64,000 nt of DNA from CAZHAX01 sp964530325 (GTDB lineage: Bacteria > Chloroflexota > Anaerolineae > B4-G1), in contig CAZHAX010000008.1 of the NCBI GenBank assembly GCA_964530325.1, forward strand, positions 1 to 64,000, in the 5' to 3' direction. Under the pieces are notes generated by a model. The model was given only the letters and a program-made list of their open reading frames with translations, was not told the origin of the DNA and ran no database searches. Positions 9,001 to 15,577 of this stretch are shown here, in pieces. The first letter of the stretch is position 1. Each line of letters starts with the position of its first letter. Both the position numbers and the translations under genes were made by a program.

Positions 9001-11554
9001 CCAGTCCTACCCGTCCCTCTCTGCGGAACAGGCGTACGGTGTGTGCCGAAGTCGTCCACTGCAGCAGCCTCCTGCGTGTGAAGAATAGCCGGTGCAGCGT
9101 GCACATAGCGGCGTCGACCATGATCAACGCTTCGTACATCACGAAGGCCAGGCTGAGCAGCTGGCGGGCCACATCTGCCCCCAGCGCCTGCCGGGACACG
9201 ATCCCCCGGCTGCGGAACAGCCTGCGTAGTGCCGCACCGGCAAGTCTGCCAAGCAGCGGCACCGCCGGACCAGCCACGCCGGCCACCGTCCACACCCAGC
9301 TTGACCCCGGCAGAACCGTCCATCCGCTGAGCAGGAGCACGAGAATCCCCGGCGTCACCAGACTGCGCCTCATGTTGTCGAAGATCTTCCAGCGATCCAG
9401 GAGCGATAGTGTGTTCTTCGCCTTCGATCCGTCCGCTCGCGGGACGCGGGGGAACAGCCAGGGCAGGAGCTGCCAATCGCCGCGCACCCAGCGATGGAGC
9501 CGGTGGGCATGCGCCAGATAGCCGGGCGGGTAATCCTCGTAGAGCACCACCTCGGAAACGAGTCCCGCTCGGCCGTGAATACCCTCGAAAAGGTCGTGGC
9601 TCAACAGCGCATTCTCCGGTACCCGGCCCTCAAGCGAGCGCTGGAAGGCTGCCACGTCGTAGATCCCCTTGCCGGCGAAGCTCCCTTCTCCAAAGAAGTC
9701 CTGGTAGACGTCCGAGACAGCCCGGCTGTAGAGATCGATCCCCGTATCTCCCGAGTAGATCCGGCTGAAGCGAGATCTGTTCGCGCTGCCCGGCTTGATC
9801 TCCACCCTCGGCTGCAGCACTGTGTAGCCGGCCACCACTTCGCCGCTCTCGGGATCGAAGCGCGCCTGGTTCAGCGGGTGCGCTATCGTTCCCACCAGGC
9901 GCCGGGCTCCCACTCGCATCAACTCCGTGTCCGCGTCCAGCGTGATCACGTATCGTACCTCACCGAGAGCGCTCAGGTCGCCAACCTTCTCGACGAACGA
10001 CGTCTCCCCCTGCCCCAGGAGCAGCCGATTGAACTCGACCAGCTTCCCTCTTTTTCGTTCCCAGCCCATCCAGCAGCCTTCCGCCGGATTCCACTCCCGC
10101 CGCCGGTGAAGCAAATAGAAGGGCCCGCTGCCCCCCGCGCCATACCTGCCGTTCAGCCCTTCGATCCCCGTCCTCGCTGCCCTCAGCAGACCCTCGTCCT
10201 CCGGCATCTCCTGGCGCGGGGCGTCGCCGAAATCGGTCAGCAGCGCGAAGTGTAGATACCAGTCCTCGTTGATCAGGTAGTGCTTCTCCAGCTGCTGGAG
10301 TAGTGCTGCTATGTCCTGCTCGCTGCCGATCAGCGCTGGGATCGCCAGAACAGTCCTGCACGCAGCAGGCAGACCCTTGTCGAAGTCGAGCCTGGGCAGC
10401 GGCTTGGGCGACACGGAATGGGTGATCATCGCGTTCATCAGGTTGACCGCCACCCCGCTCGCGGGCAGCGCGGTCAGTGCGGCGACAGCCGCCGTCACCA
10501 AGGGTGATCCTCCCGCCGTCGCGGCGTACGAGGAGAGCACAGCCACTATCAGCCCTGTGAATACCGCCACGCCGCCCAGATAGGTCAGCAGCGGATGGCG
10601 CAGCGCGAACCGGAGCGGTATCGCCCGCAGAGACGGGCGATAGCCCAGGCGTTCCTCGAGCTGCTCTCGCCCCTCGTCCACCAGGTAGTAGCCAATGTGC
10701 GCCGGCCTCCCAGGAGTGGCGCCGTAGGCAAGCGGGTAGTCGCACTCCGAGTTGCCGCGGCAGTACTCGTCCGCCAGCCTGATCGCCTGAAGGGCCACCG
10801 CTTCTTCGCTGATGTCGACCGCACGGGCCAACTCCTCGACGACGTCCCGATACCGATCCCTCGTGTCGAAGTCCATCTTCGGATAGATGTTCGAAGGATC
10901 GTGGCGGAGCAGCCGTTCGACCGGGCTGACCGCCTCGAACACGTCCCGCCAGTCCTCGTTCGCCAGCATGCGCAGCGAAAGTATGCAGTTGGAGATGATC
11001 GCAGTCTGCTCGGACTCCTCGAGCCGCTCCGCTCTCTCCTTCCCGTCCTCCGCCCGCAGAATCTCGGCCGCCACCGCGTTGATGTTCTCAATCATCCTCC
11101 AGCGCAGCATCGTCGGCAGGGCCCACAGCTCCCCCGTCGTCAGGGGCTGCCTCTGCTGGTAGCTCATTATGCACCGTCGAACGTGCTCGAGGTCGAGCGG
11201 CTCACGGCTATCGCCCACTATGGCCACAGCCAAAGCGTATATCCTGGGGAAGCCCTCGAGGGGAGGCCTGTCCATCACAGGCAGCTCCCGGTGGTAACCG
11301 CTGGGCAGGTCTCCCCGCACCTGGCGGCTCGCCCGCTCGACCACGTAGAAGTTGTCGAGCAGCCACTCCGCAGCGTACGGCAGGAGGGTCTGGGCCTTCG
11401 AGGCTTGCGTCAGGCTGAAGTAGGTCTGCCTGAGCCGCTTCTCCTCTTCCCGGAAGCGGCGGGCAAGGGGCAGCCCACCTCGAGGGGACCGGCGCAGGAG
11501 CCGGTCTGCAGGCCGGGCATCTGAGGGCGCCGGCCCGGAGCGCCTCTTCGGCAT
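3017..11554 (-). CDS. Cyclic beta-1,2-glucan synthase-type protein (GT84 + GH94, NdvB/ChvB/Cgs family)
   Basis: A 2845-aa protein, close to the 2800-2870 aa of NdvB, ChvB and Brucella Cgs. Those inner-membrane enzymes polymerise UDP-glucose on a protein-linked primer, cyclise the product and trim it by phosphorolysis. Order: N-terminal domain; membrane helices near 325-385; GT84 glycosyltransferase with LDADTELMRVGARRLVGT (about 535-552); helix groups near 730-770, 800-835 and 865-905; glucoamylase-like domain ending near 1430 (FGVPGLGLRRGLSEE); two carbohydrate-binding/phosphorylase-like halves; and a C-terminal GH94 domain with YGFRDQLQD (about 2400) and SGDWNDGMN (about 2523), which holds the phosphorylase acid Asp. 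Only 3 bp separate it from the upstream stress-protein gene, so they are co-transcribed. The linkage made (beta-1,2 or other) cannot be read from sequence. Confidence 0.9.
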   Translation of the reverse strand: MPKRRSGPAPSDARPADRLLRRSPRGGLPLARRFREEEKRLRQTYFSLTQASKAQTLLPYAAEWLLDNFYVVERASRQVRGDLPSGYHRELPVMDRPPLEGFPRIYALAVAIVGDSREPLDLEHVRRCIMSYQQRQPLTTGELWALPTMLRWRMIENINAVAAEILRAEDGKERAERLEESEQTAIISNCILSLRMLANEDWRDVFEAVSPVERLLRHDPSNIYPKMDFDTRDRYRDVVEELARAVDISEEAVALQAIRLADEYCRGNSECDYPLAYGATPGRPAHIGYYLVDEGREQLEERLGYRPSLRAIPLRFALRHPLLTYLGGVAVFTGLIVAVLSSYAATAGGSPLVTAAVAALTALPASGVAVNLMNAMITHSVSPKPLPRLDFDKGLPAACRTVLAIPALIGSEQDIAALLQQLEKHYLINEDWYLHFALLTDFGDAPRQEMPEDEGLLRAARTGIEGLNGRYGAGGSGPFYLLHRRREWNPAEGCWMGWERKRGKLVEFNRLLLGQGETSFVEKVGDLSALGEVRYVITLDADTELMRVGARRLVGTIAHPLNQARFDPESGEVVAGYTVLQPRVEIKPGSANRSRFSRIYSGDTGIDLYSRAVSDVYQDFFGEGSFAGKGIYDVAAFQRSLEGRVPENALLSHDLFEGIHGRAGLVSEVVLYEDYPPGYLAHAHRLHRWVRGDWQLLPWLFPRVPRADGSKAKNTLSLLDRWKIFDNMRRSLVTPGILVLLLSGWTVLPGSSWVWTVAGVAGPAVPLLGRLAGAALRRLFRSRGIVSRQALGADVARQLLSLAFVMYEALIMVDAAMCTLHRLFFTRRRLLQWTTSAHTVRLFRREGRVGLAWRHMWSASLIALMLGEVVAYFRPEALVPSLPVLLGWLVSPYIAYWFSKPLEPKRTELSEREQLELRCLARRTWLYFERFMGPDDRWLPPDHFEEHPRGLVAHRVSPTNVGLGLLSVLGAYDLGYIGPMNLSLRLRASFETLVQMEKYRGHLLNWYDTRSLAPLPPRYVSVVDSGNLAACLVALGQGCREISREPILRHERWQGLVDTFYVLDETVKEIEPKGLDAELESWQEFLDRVMGLVPSAEVGPGGGLDLLDWLTAEGWAEADQLLRGIIAAASERLEAETLGNLRVWSERAQVQIQSLRGEIDLLLPWLAAARQAPEAVSGEAAEGHIADAWRAFLDGFPTEVSLSQVGSLCRTGQAALREIQAALGNSSGLGDAVEAGRSWCTGLSADLESARMAAEVLLYSYRDLAGQAERLFEGMDFRFLYDSRTSLLHIGYNLDAGRLDPYHYDLLASEARIASIVAIAKGDVPQRHWLHLGRPLTEVGRTRTLLSWNGSMFEYLMPLLLIRNHEGTLLDQSMKAAVERQIEYGRQQHVPWGMSESSYYRLDAGGDYHYSGFGVPGLGLRRGLSEELVIAPYASILALPIAPRAVLNNVRRLARLGTLGRYGFYEAIDFTPEHVPAGQRYAIAQTYMAHHHGMSLVSLVNRLEENVMVRRFHADLRVQATDLLLYEQVSPEVETESPHAEELRVALKPPASVPVEPWDVAMDAPLPEVHLLSNGDYSVVVAGSGSGYSTWKGYALTRWRPDITQQNWGTWIYVQDLGTGALWSATCQPTHAGSPMQQVRFHAHMAEFRRRDYGISMSTEVTVPPRDDAEIRLVTITNHSARERRLTLTSYAEVALAPQGEDARHPAFNKMRIESEYLPHLNAVAFRRRPRSSDDGPVYLLHMLLTEPAYKETGAFETSRSRFLGRAGTARAPAALRSDGPGLTGTVGATLDPVMSLGQRLDLEAHSTTRVAFITLAGSSRQAVIAGASRYREWYHVRQAFDQARSQAELELRRLEISSGQLQRIQRLLSPVVLSGPGLRASQDTLAANSLGQPGLWGFGISGDFPIVLVRTRDEEGMELVREVLAAHAYWRRRGVLVDLAILNEHPGDYNDELHGQLKRLIRRMNSDEWIEQRGGVFLLHASQMGEAERVLLRTVARADLSADDGSLEAQLDRIPAPPAPLPSLIAVRPSQEGFELTPRLERPKDLLFDNGWGGFSADGREYVMYLEPGSRTPAPWVNVVANPHGGFVISESGSGFTWVENSGENRLTTWHNDPVSDPPSEALYLRDEETAEVWTPTPLPTSAKAPYLVRHGAGYSVFEHHSHGLKQRLRVFAVPDGPVKVLQLRLENVWDRVRRITATFYAEWVLGTSRGVTEMYIVPQADPHRRALLARNTYSTEFAGRVAFVAASKELHGLTSDRTEFLGRRGSLAAPAALRRVGLASSTRPGVDPCAVLQIHLDLAPGETQEVFFMIGQGRDGDEALRLIDKYGSAKQVGVAWKGARQLWERLLGTVTVRTPDRAMDVLLNGWLLYQAVSCRLWGRSALYQSSGAYGFRDQLQDVTGVLRAAPELAREHILRAASRQFEQGDVLHWWHPPSGRGVRTRCSDDLLWLPYVTAQYVEATGDEAILHEEIPFLTADTLETQERERYGYFEEAGEGGSLYEHCLRAIRKGDTAGARGLPLMGSGDWNDGMNRVGEGGKGESVWLGWFLYANLTRFAPICGRMGDPSQAEALLARAEELRQAIEDQAWDGSWYRRAYFDDGSPLGSASNEECRIASMAQSWGVLSGAADPDRAACAMRAVDDELVREEDGLLLLFKPPFDKTERDPGYIKSYPPGIRENGGQYTHAALWAVWAFTKLGMGDRAGELFRLLNPVYHSDTEETAGRYRVEPYVVAADVYSVAPHVGRGGWTWYTGSAGWMYRLGLEAILGVRRRGDSLIVEPCIPSDWPGYEVDYRFGETLYRIRVENPKKVCRGVREVKLDGGVLPGEGIPLRDDRREHEVVVVLG

Positions 11555-11557
11555 ACG

Positions 11558-12511
11558 CTAGTGCCCCCCTCGCTCCCTGGCGATGATCTCCGCCCGGCTC
11601 CGATCCACCTCCTCCGGGCGAAGGTCCTGGACGATCAGCAGCGGGGTTGTACCATAGCCGATGAGGTTGATAACCAGGCTTCCGTACGGCCACTTCGTCG
11701 TGCCCGAGTAGCCATGCGCGCTGAGAATCACCAGCGATACATGCTCTCGCCCGATCAGGTCGTGCAGCGCGGTCGCCGCGCTGTCGCTGACCAGCAACTC
11801 GGTCCGAACGCTGGCGTCTACCCTCGGCTTCAACCGATCCAGGTAGTTGCTCGCCTCAGCCCGATTCCTCTCCATGATCTGCTCCACCAGCGCCTCGTCC
11901 TCGGGATCGGGGACACCCAGATAGGGTATCCCAATCTGACGCACGACGTGAGCGAGCAGGAGTTCCGAACCCTGGCTCCGGGCGATCTTCGTCGCCAGCG
12001 GTAGCACGCATTCCGCCCGCCGCGAACCGTCGAGAGGAATCAAGACGCGCGTATACTTTACCTCGTCGATTCCCGCTGCCGGCTGATAGGCGCGCACGAT
12101 CATCACCGGGACATAGGCACGCATGATCGTCTTCTGGACAACGCCGCTGACATTCCAGCCGCTCAGCCCGCTTCTCCCGTGGCTGCTCAGTACCAGAAGG
12201 TCCGCGTTGTTGCCGCGGGCGAACTCGATGATCTGCTCGGCGGCTCTTCCCTCCGTGACCGCCGTTTCCGCCTTCACTCCCGCTTCGTGCAGCCTCCCGG
12301 CCATGCCGTCCAGGTAGGCCTGCGCCTCGGCGCTCCCCATGTACCAGCCCAACGGGTCGACGAATCCCTGCTGAGCCGGAGCGTTCTCCCTCTCCAAGAC
12401 CTGGAGCAGTGTGACCCTGGCCTCGAAGACGTGGCCCATGGCCACGACGTGGGGCAATACGCACTCTGCCAGCGTGGAACCGTCCAGCGGAACAAGGATG
12501 TGCTCGAACAT
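11558..12511 (-). CDS. Tandem universal stress protein (two UspA domains)
   Basis: A 317-aa cytoplasmic protein with two UspA domains. Domain 1 opens FEHILVPLDGSTLAECVLP and carries the nucleotide-binding pattern SSHGRSGLSGWNVSGVVQ. Domain 2 opens YTRVLIPLDGSRRAECVLP and carries SAHGYSGTTKWPYGSLV. Both G-x2-G-x9-G loops are recognisable, so ATP binding is plausible. The start is ATG 12511, preceded by GGAGG at ideal spacing; a GTG 15 bases further up would place the ribosome site inside the gene. It is the promoter-proximal gene of a two-gene operon with the giant glucan synthase, suggesting the glucan is made in response to stress (inference). Confidence 0.9.
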   Translation of the reverse strand: MFEHILVPLDGSTLAECVLPHVVAMGHVFEARVTLLQVLERENAPAQQGFVDPLGWYMGSAEAQAYLDGMAGRLHEAGVKAETAVTEGRAAEQIIEFARGNNADLLVLSSHGRSGLSGWNVSGVVQKTIMRAYVPVMIVRAYQPAAGIDEVKYTRVLIPLDGSRRAECVLPLATKIARSQGSELLLAHVVRQIGIPYLGVPDPEDEALVEQIMERNRAEASNYLDRLKPRVDASVRTELLVSDSAATALHDLIGREHVSLVILSAHGYSGTTKWPYGSLVINLIGYGTTPLLIVQDLRPEEVDRSRAEIIARERGGH

Positions 12512-12858
12512 CGCTCCTCCTTCCACAACGCCCCTCTAGCGCCCCGCCGGCAGCCTGCTGGCGACACAACGAGGCATCCTGGCCCGTCGGGTACAGAAGC
12601 GCTGAACGACGAGACCCGTGCAGCCAGGCGGCCTTGCTTACTCAGCCCGCCCAGCTCGTCTGCCAAACCGCTACGCCAGGTGCCCGGTCTCCCGGTCGTC
12701 CGAAACGCTCGGTCGCTGCGTGGGTCCCGGAAGAGCCCGCTCGTCCAGCATCGGTCGGTGTTGAGGTCAAACCGCACTCGCCAGGTGCCGGAGGACGGTA
12801 GGGTCGTACGGCTTGATTATACCCGGAATAGCCCGGGGCGCGACCCTACGCCCGCCCA
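12512..12858 (-). promoter_or_regulatory. Upstream region of the stress-protein/glucan operon with an inverted repeat around a -10 box
   Basis: No gene is seen in this 347-bp stretch. A perfect 9-bp inverted repeat (GTAGGGTCG at 12798-12806, CGACCCTAC at 12841-12849) encloses a minus-strand TATAAT (12816-12821). No good -35 box is present at 16-18 bases. If this is the promoter, the mRNA leader is about 300 nt and a repressor or activator could bind the repeat. This is inference from sequence symmetry only. Confidence 0.35.
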
Positions 12859-13596
12859 CTACTGCAGCGTCAGCAACCGCACGCCCCCGCCGCGCTTGAT
12901 CTGCCGAAACGTCGCCCCCTGCGCTACTGAGCGCAGCACAGGACGAGGATCCCTAACCAGCGTGCCGCAGATAGCCTTGAGCCCGGCGGCAAGGAGCACC
13001 GGAGAGAGAGGCGCGCTGGGCCCAAGAGCCAGCACGTAGGCATCCTGCCGGCACATGGCCACCAGGGAGTCGAACGTGTGGTTCAGCAGCGAGGTCCCGG
13101 TTATGGCCACGACGTCCGCCCGCGGAAGGACGGCAGCGGCCCGATCCGCCCCCAGGTCGCCTTCCCGCGGCCGCATTTCGAGAACCCAGCACTCCCCAGC
13201 CGCCTGCCTCAGACGCTCCACGAAAGGGAAATGACCGATCACGGCTAGACGGCGACCGGCGGCCTGCTCCACGATCAGTTCCTCAGCGTTCATTTGCCTG
13301 CACGCAGCTTCGTCGACCTCGAGCAGCGCGTTCAACGCGGCCATGCCGATGCTCGCCTCCAGTGTGCTCTCCGACCGGAGGAGATCCGCCAGCTCGAGCG
13401 CCGACCGCTCCAGAAGAGCACCGGCGTCGACCACCGGTGGCCCTGTCTGGTGCGTCGCCGGGCGCAGCGCAGAGGCCAGTCCACACCGAGGCGGATCACC
13501 GTCGACCACCACCGCCGTCCAGAAGGAGCCGATCAGTACCTCCCTCACCCCCCGATCAGCGCCCAGCCCACCCAGAAGTGCCTCGACCGTCCTCAC
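12859..13596 (-). CDS. DUF4213/DUF364 family protein (putative heavy-metal chelation)
   Basis: About 245 aa. The N-terminal DUF4213-like part includes VREVLIGSFWTAVVVDGDPPR and the C-terminal DUF364 Rossmann-like part includes LAVIGHFPFVERLRQ, ADVVAITGTSLLNHTFDSLV and LGPSAPLSPVLL. These match a family annotated as putative heavy-metal chelation proteins, often found near metal or cofactor genes; its biochemical role is not established. The GTG at 13596 is chosen because GGGAGG lies 8 bases upstream; an in-frame GTG at 13623 would start nine residues earlier. The gene is monocistronic and divergent from the his operon. Confidence 0.8.
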   Translation of the reverse strand: MRTVEALLGGLGADRGVREVLIGSFWTAVVVDGDPPRCGLASALRPATHQTGPPVVDAGALLERSALELADLLRSESTLEASIGMAALNALLEVDEAACRQMNAEELIVEQAAGRRLAVIGHFPFVERLRQAAGECWVLEMRPREGDLGADRAAAVLPRADVVAITGTSLLNHTFDSLVAMCRQDAYVLALGPSAPLSPVLLAAGLKAICGTLVRDPRPVLRSVAQGATFRQIKRGGGVRLLTLQ

Positions 13597-13646
13597 TGCG
13601 CCAGCCTCCCATCCGCGATCCACTTCATGCCCAGGAGTCTAACCGC

Positions 13647-13676
13647 AGTATAGCATGGGCCATCCCCTACGGCCAA
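13647..13676 (-). promoter_or_regulatory. Promoter of the DUF4213/DUF364 gene
   Basis: On the minus strand, TTGGCC (13676-13671) and TATACT (13652-13647) are spaced by 18 bases, about 50 bases upstream of the chosen start codon. Confidence 0.5.
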
Positions 13677-13718
13677 GCACGCATCCTGTGGGATTCAGTC
13701 GCAGCCACCAGTAGCGAA

Positions 13719-13772
13719 GTAGGGCCGGCTGCCAGCCCGCCCTACGTGACAGCACCAGGCGTAGCGGGCGGG
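13719..13772. repeat. Overlapping intergenic palindromes
   Basis: GTAGGGC (13719-13725) pairs with GCCCTAC (13739-13745), and CCCGCCCTACG (13736-13746) can instead pair with CGTAGCGGGCGGG (13760-13772). The central arm is shared, so two alternative hairpins compete. It lies between the divergent DUF364 and his promoters. It may be a REP-like element; no U-tract follows, so it is not an obvious terminator. Confidence 0.45.
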
Positions 13773-13984
13773 TCTAGCGCCGTTGAGCTTTCGGCCAACG
13801 CTCGAGCGTCAGGCTGGTGCCGCTACGCTGGAGCGTGGTCACTTCATCCTCTCGGCACGCCCGGCCGGACCACTGATAAGGTCCGGCTTCGGATTCCCTC
13901 CTCCTCCGCGTTCTCTGCGGACAATCCCAATCCGGACCCAGCCCGATCGTGTGGTGGCGCCTCTCCACACCGTGACCCGCTTGC

Positions 13985-14012
13985 TTGACTTTGCAGACGA
14001 TGATGGTAGAAT
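13985..14012 (+). promoter_or_regulatory. his operon promoter
   Basis: TTGACT (13985-13990) and TAGAAT (14007-14012) are separated by 16 bases, a near-consensus housekeeping promoter. The predicted transcription start, about 7-8 bases past the -10 box, falls at 14019-14020, on the G of the GTG that opens the His leader frame. Confidence 0.7.
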
Positions 14013-14019
14013 AGCCACC

Positions 14020-14103
14020 GTGTTCGGCAAGATAGGCGCACTTCGCATCCATACTCACGCTTGCTGGCCCTCGGACTGGGTGGGCGCCGTCTCGCCTGAG
14101 TGA
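14020..14103 (+). CDS. hisL: Putative his leader peptide (27 aa)
   Basis: A GTG at 14020, at the predicted transcription start, opens a 27-codon frame reading FGKIGALRIHTHACWPSDW and ending at TGA 14101-14103. It contains His codons at 14050-14052 and 14056-14058, just ahead of competing RNA pairings and an intrinsic terminator that precedes hisD. A ribosome stalled on the His codons would cover GCCC (14067-14070), the partner of GGGC (14082-14085). That frees GGGTGGGC (14078-14085) to pair with GCCCTCCC (14123-14130), the 5' arm of the terminator. Only two His codons are present, fewer than in enterobacteria. There is no space for a ribosome site, so translation would be leaderless. Confidence 0.5.
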   Translation: MFGKIGALRIHTHACWPSDWVGAVSPE

Positions 14104-14122
14104 CGCGCGCGGCTTGCGTCTG

Positions 14123-14156
14123 GCCCTCCCGGTCAACCGGTGAGGGCTTTTTCTTT
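14123..14156 (+). terminator. Attenuator terminator upstream of hisD
   Basis: GCCCTC-CCGG pairs with CCGG-T-GAGGGC across loop TCAA, followed at once by the T-tract TTTTTCTTT. It is a strong intrinsic terminator lying between the promoter and hisD, so it must be conditional. The 5' arm can alternatively pair with GGGTGGGC at 14078-14085 (7 of 8 pairs), the expected antiterminator. Confidence 0.8.
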
Positions 14157-14225
14157 ATCTGCTGCCGCTGTGCGGCGGGCGGTAGCTCCGAGTACAGCGA
14201 TCGGGCCGTCCGGGGAGTGGGCACT

Positions 14226-15560
14226 GTGATCAAGATCTACAAGGACTGGAAGAAGGCGCACGAGAGCGTGCTTCGGAGGCGGGACTTCCTGGTGCTCGAT
14301 GAAGTGCCCGATTCCACGCGGCAGTCGATCCGGCGCGTGTTCGGCGAGGATCTCACACCGGAGCAGGCGGTTGCGCGCGTCCTGGCCAACGTCGGCGAGC
14401 GCGGGGACGCCGCCGTCCGGGAATGGACGGAACGAGTCGACGGCGTGGCCCTCGCTGGCCTCGAGGTCGATCCCGCGCTCTGGCAAGAGGCGTGGCGGGG
14501 CCTGCCCCAGGACCTTGCCGCCGCACTTGAGCTGGCCGCCGGCCGCATCCGGGATTTCCACAGCCGCCAGCCGATCGCATCCTGGGAAAGCGCAGACATG
14601 GGCGGCACCATGGGCCAGCGAGTCGTCCCCCTCCAGCGGGTGGGCGTCTACGTGCCGGGCGGCACCGCGCCGCTGCCGTCGTCGCTGCTGATGGCCGCCC
14701 TGCCCGCCCGCGTGGCCGGCGTGGGAGAGATTGTCGTCTGCACGCCGCCGGCACGGGGCGATGATGGGCAGCCCTCCTCCGTCGTGTTGGCCGCCGCCCA
14801 TCTGGCACAGGTCGATCGCCTCTTCCGCATCGGCGGCGCTCAGGCGATCGGCGCTATGGCCTACGGGACGGAGAGCGTGCCCCGCGTCGACAAGATCGTC
14901 GGCGCAGGCGGGCTGTTCACCACGCTGGCCAAGCGCCAGGTCTACGGCCGCGTAGGTCTCGATGGTCTCTATGGCCCCACGGAGACGATCGTCGTCGCGG
15001 ACGAGTCTGCCAACCCGGCCTGGGTCGCCGCCGATCTTCTAGCCCAGGCGGAGCACGACACACTGGCCACGGCGATCCTGCTGACACCATCCGCCAGGCT
15101 CGCCGAGGCTGTCGCCGTCGAGGTTGGCAAACAGCTCGAACAGCTCGATCGGGCCGAGATCATCGCCGAGTCGCTGGGGGGCCAGGGAGGTATAGTGATC
15201 ACGCCTGATCTGGACACGGCGATCACGCTGGCGGACGAATTCGCGCCGGAGCACCTGTGCCTGTCTGTACGTGATCCTGAGGCCTGGGCAGCCAAGATCA
15301 AGAACGCCGGCGGGCTGTTCCTCGGCGAACACTCCTGCGAGGTGCTTGGCGATTACGTCGCCGGCGCCAACCACATAATGCCCACCGGCGGCACGGCCCG
15401 CTTCTCGTCGCCGGTCAATGTGCTCGACTTCGTCAAGATCATCAATGTCGTCGGGCTCGATCCAGCCACAGCGGCGTCGATCGCGCCCGCCGCAGCCCGC
15501 CTTGCGGACGCCGAATCGCTGGGCGCACACGCGGCTGCTGCCCGGGCACGCCAAGAATAG
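14226..15560 (+). CDS. hisD: Histidinol dehydrogenase
   Basis: A 444-aa enzyme that oxidises L-histidinol to L-histidine with 2 NAD+, the last two steps of the pathway. Seen: VYVPGGTAPLPSSLLMAALP, the AEHDTLATAILLTPS segment, catalytic Glu342-His343 in DEFAPEHLCL, and the C-terminal GEHSCEVLGDYVAGANHIMP and GTARFSSPVNVLDFVK of the zinc/substrate site. Start GTG 14226 (V-I-K-I-Y-K) is chosen because GGGGAG lies about 8 bases upstream and the known N-terminus begins here; the frame is open further upstream but runs through the attenuator. It is the first structural gene of the operon, 17 bp before hisC. Confidence 0.96.
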   Translation: MIKIYKDWKKAHESVLRRRDFLVLDEVPDSTRQSIRRVFGEDLTPEQAVARVLANVGERGDAAVREWTERVDGVALAGLEVDPALWQEAWRGLPQDLAAALELAAGRIRDFHSRQPIASWESADMGGTMGQRVVPLQRVGVYVPGGTAPLPSSLLMAALPARVAGVGEIVVCTPPARGDDGQPSSVVLAAAHLAQVDRLFRIGGAQAIGAMAYGTESVPRVDKIVGAGGLFTTLAKRQVYGRVGLDGLYGPTETIVVADESANPAWVAADLLAQAEHDTLATAILLTPSARLAEAVAVEVGKQLEQLDRAEIIAESLGGQGGIVITPDLDTAITLADEFAPEHLCLSVRDPEAWAAKIKNAGGLFLGEHSCEVLGDYVAGANHIMPTGGTARFSSPVNVLDFVKIINVVGLDPATAASIAPAAARLADAESLGAHAAAARARQE

Positions 15561-15577
15561 CCAGGAAGCAGAGGACC

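Noticed and set aside
12512..12526. GTG start of the stress protein five codons upstream
   Set aside because: The GGAGG ribosome site lies between this GTG and the ATG at 12511, so the ATG is the start.
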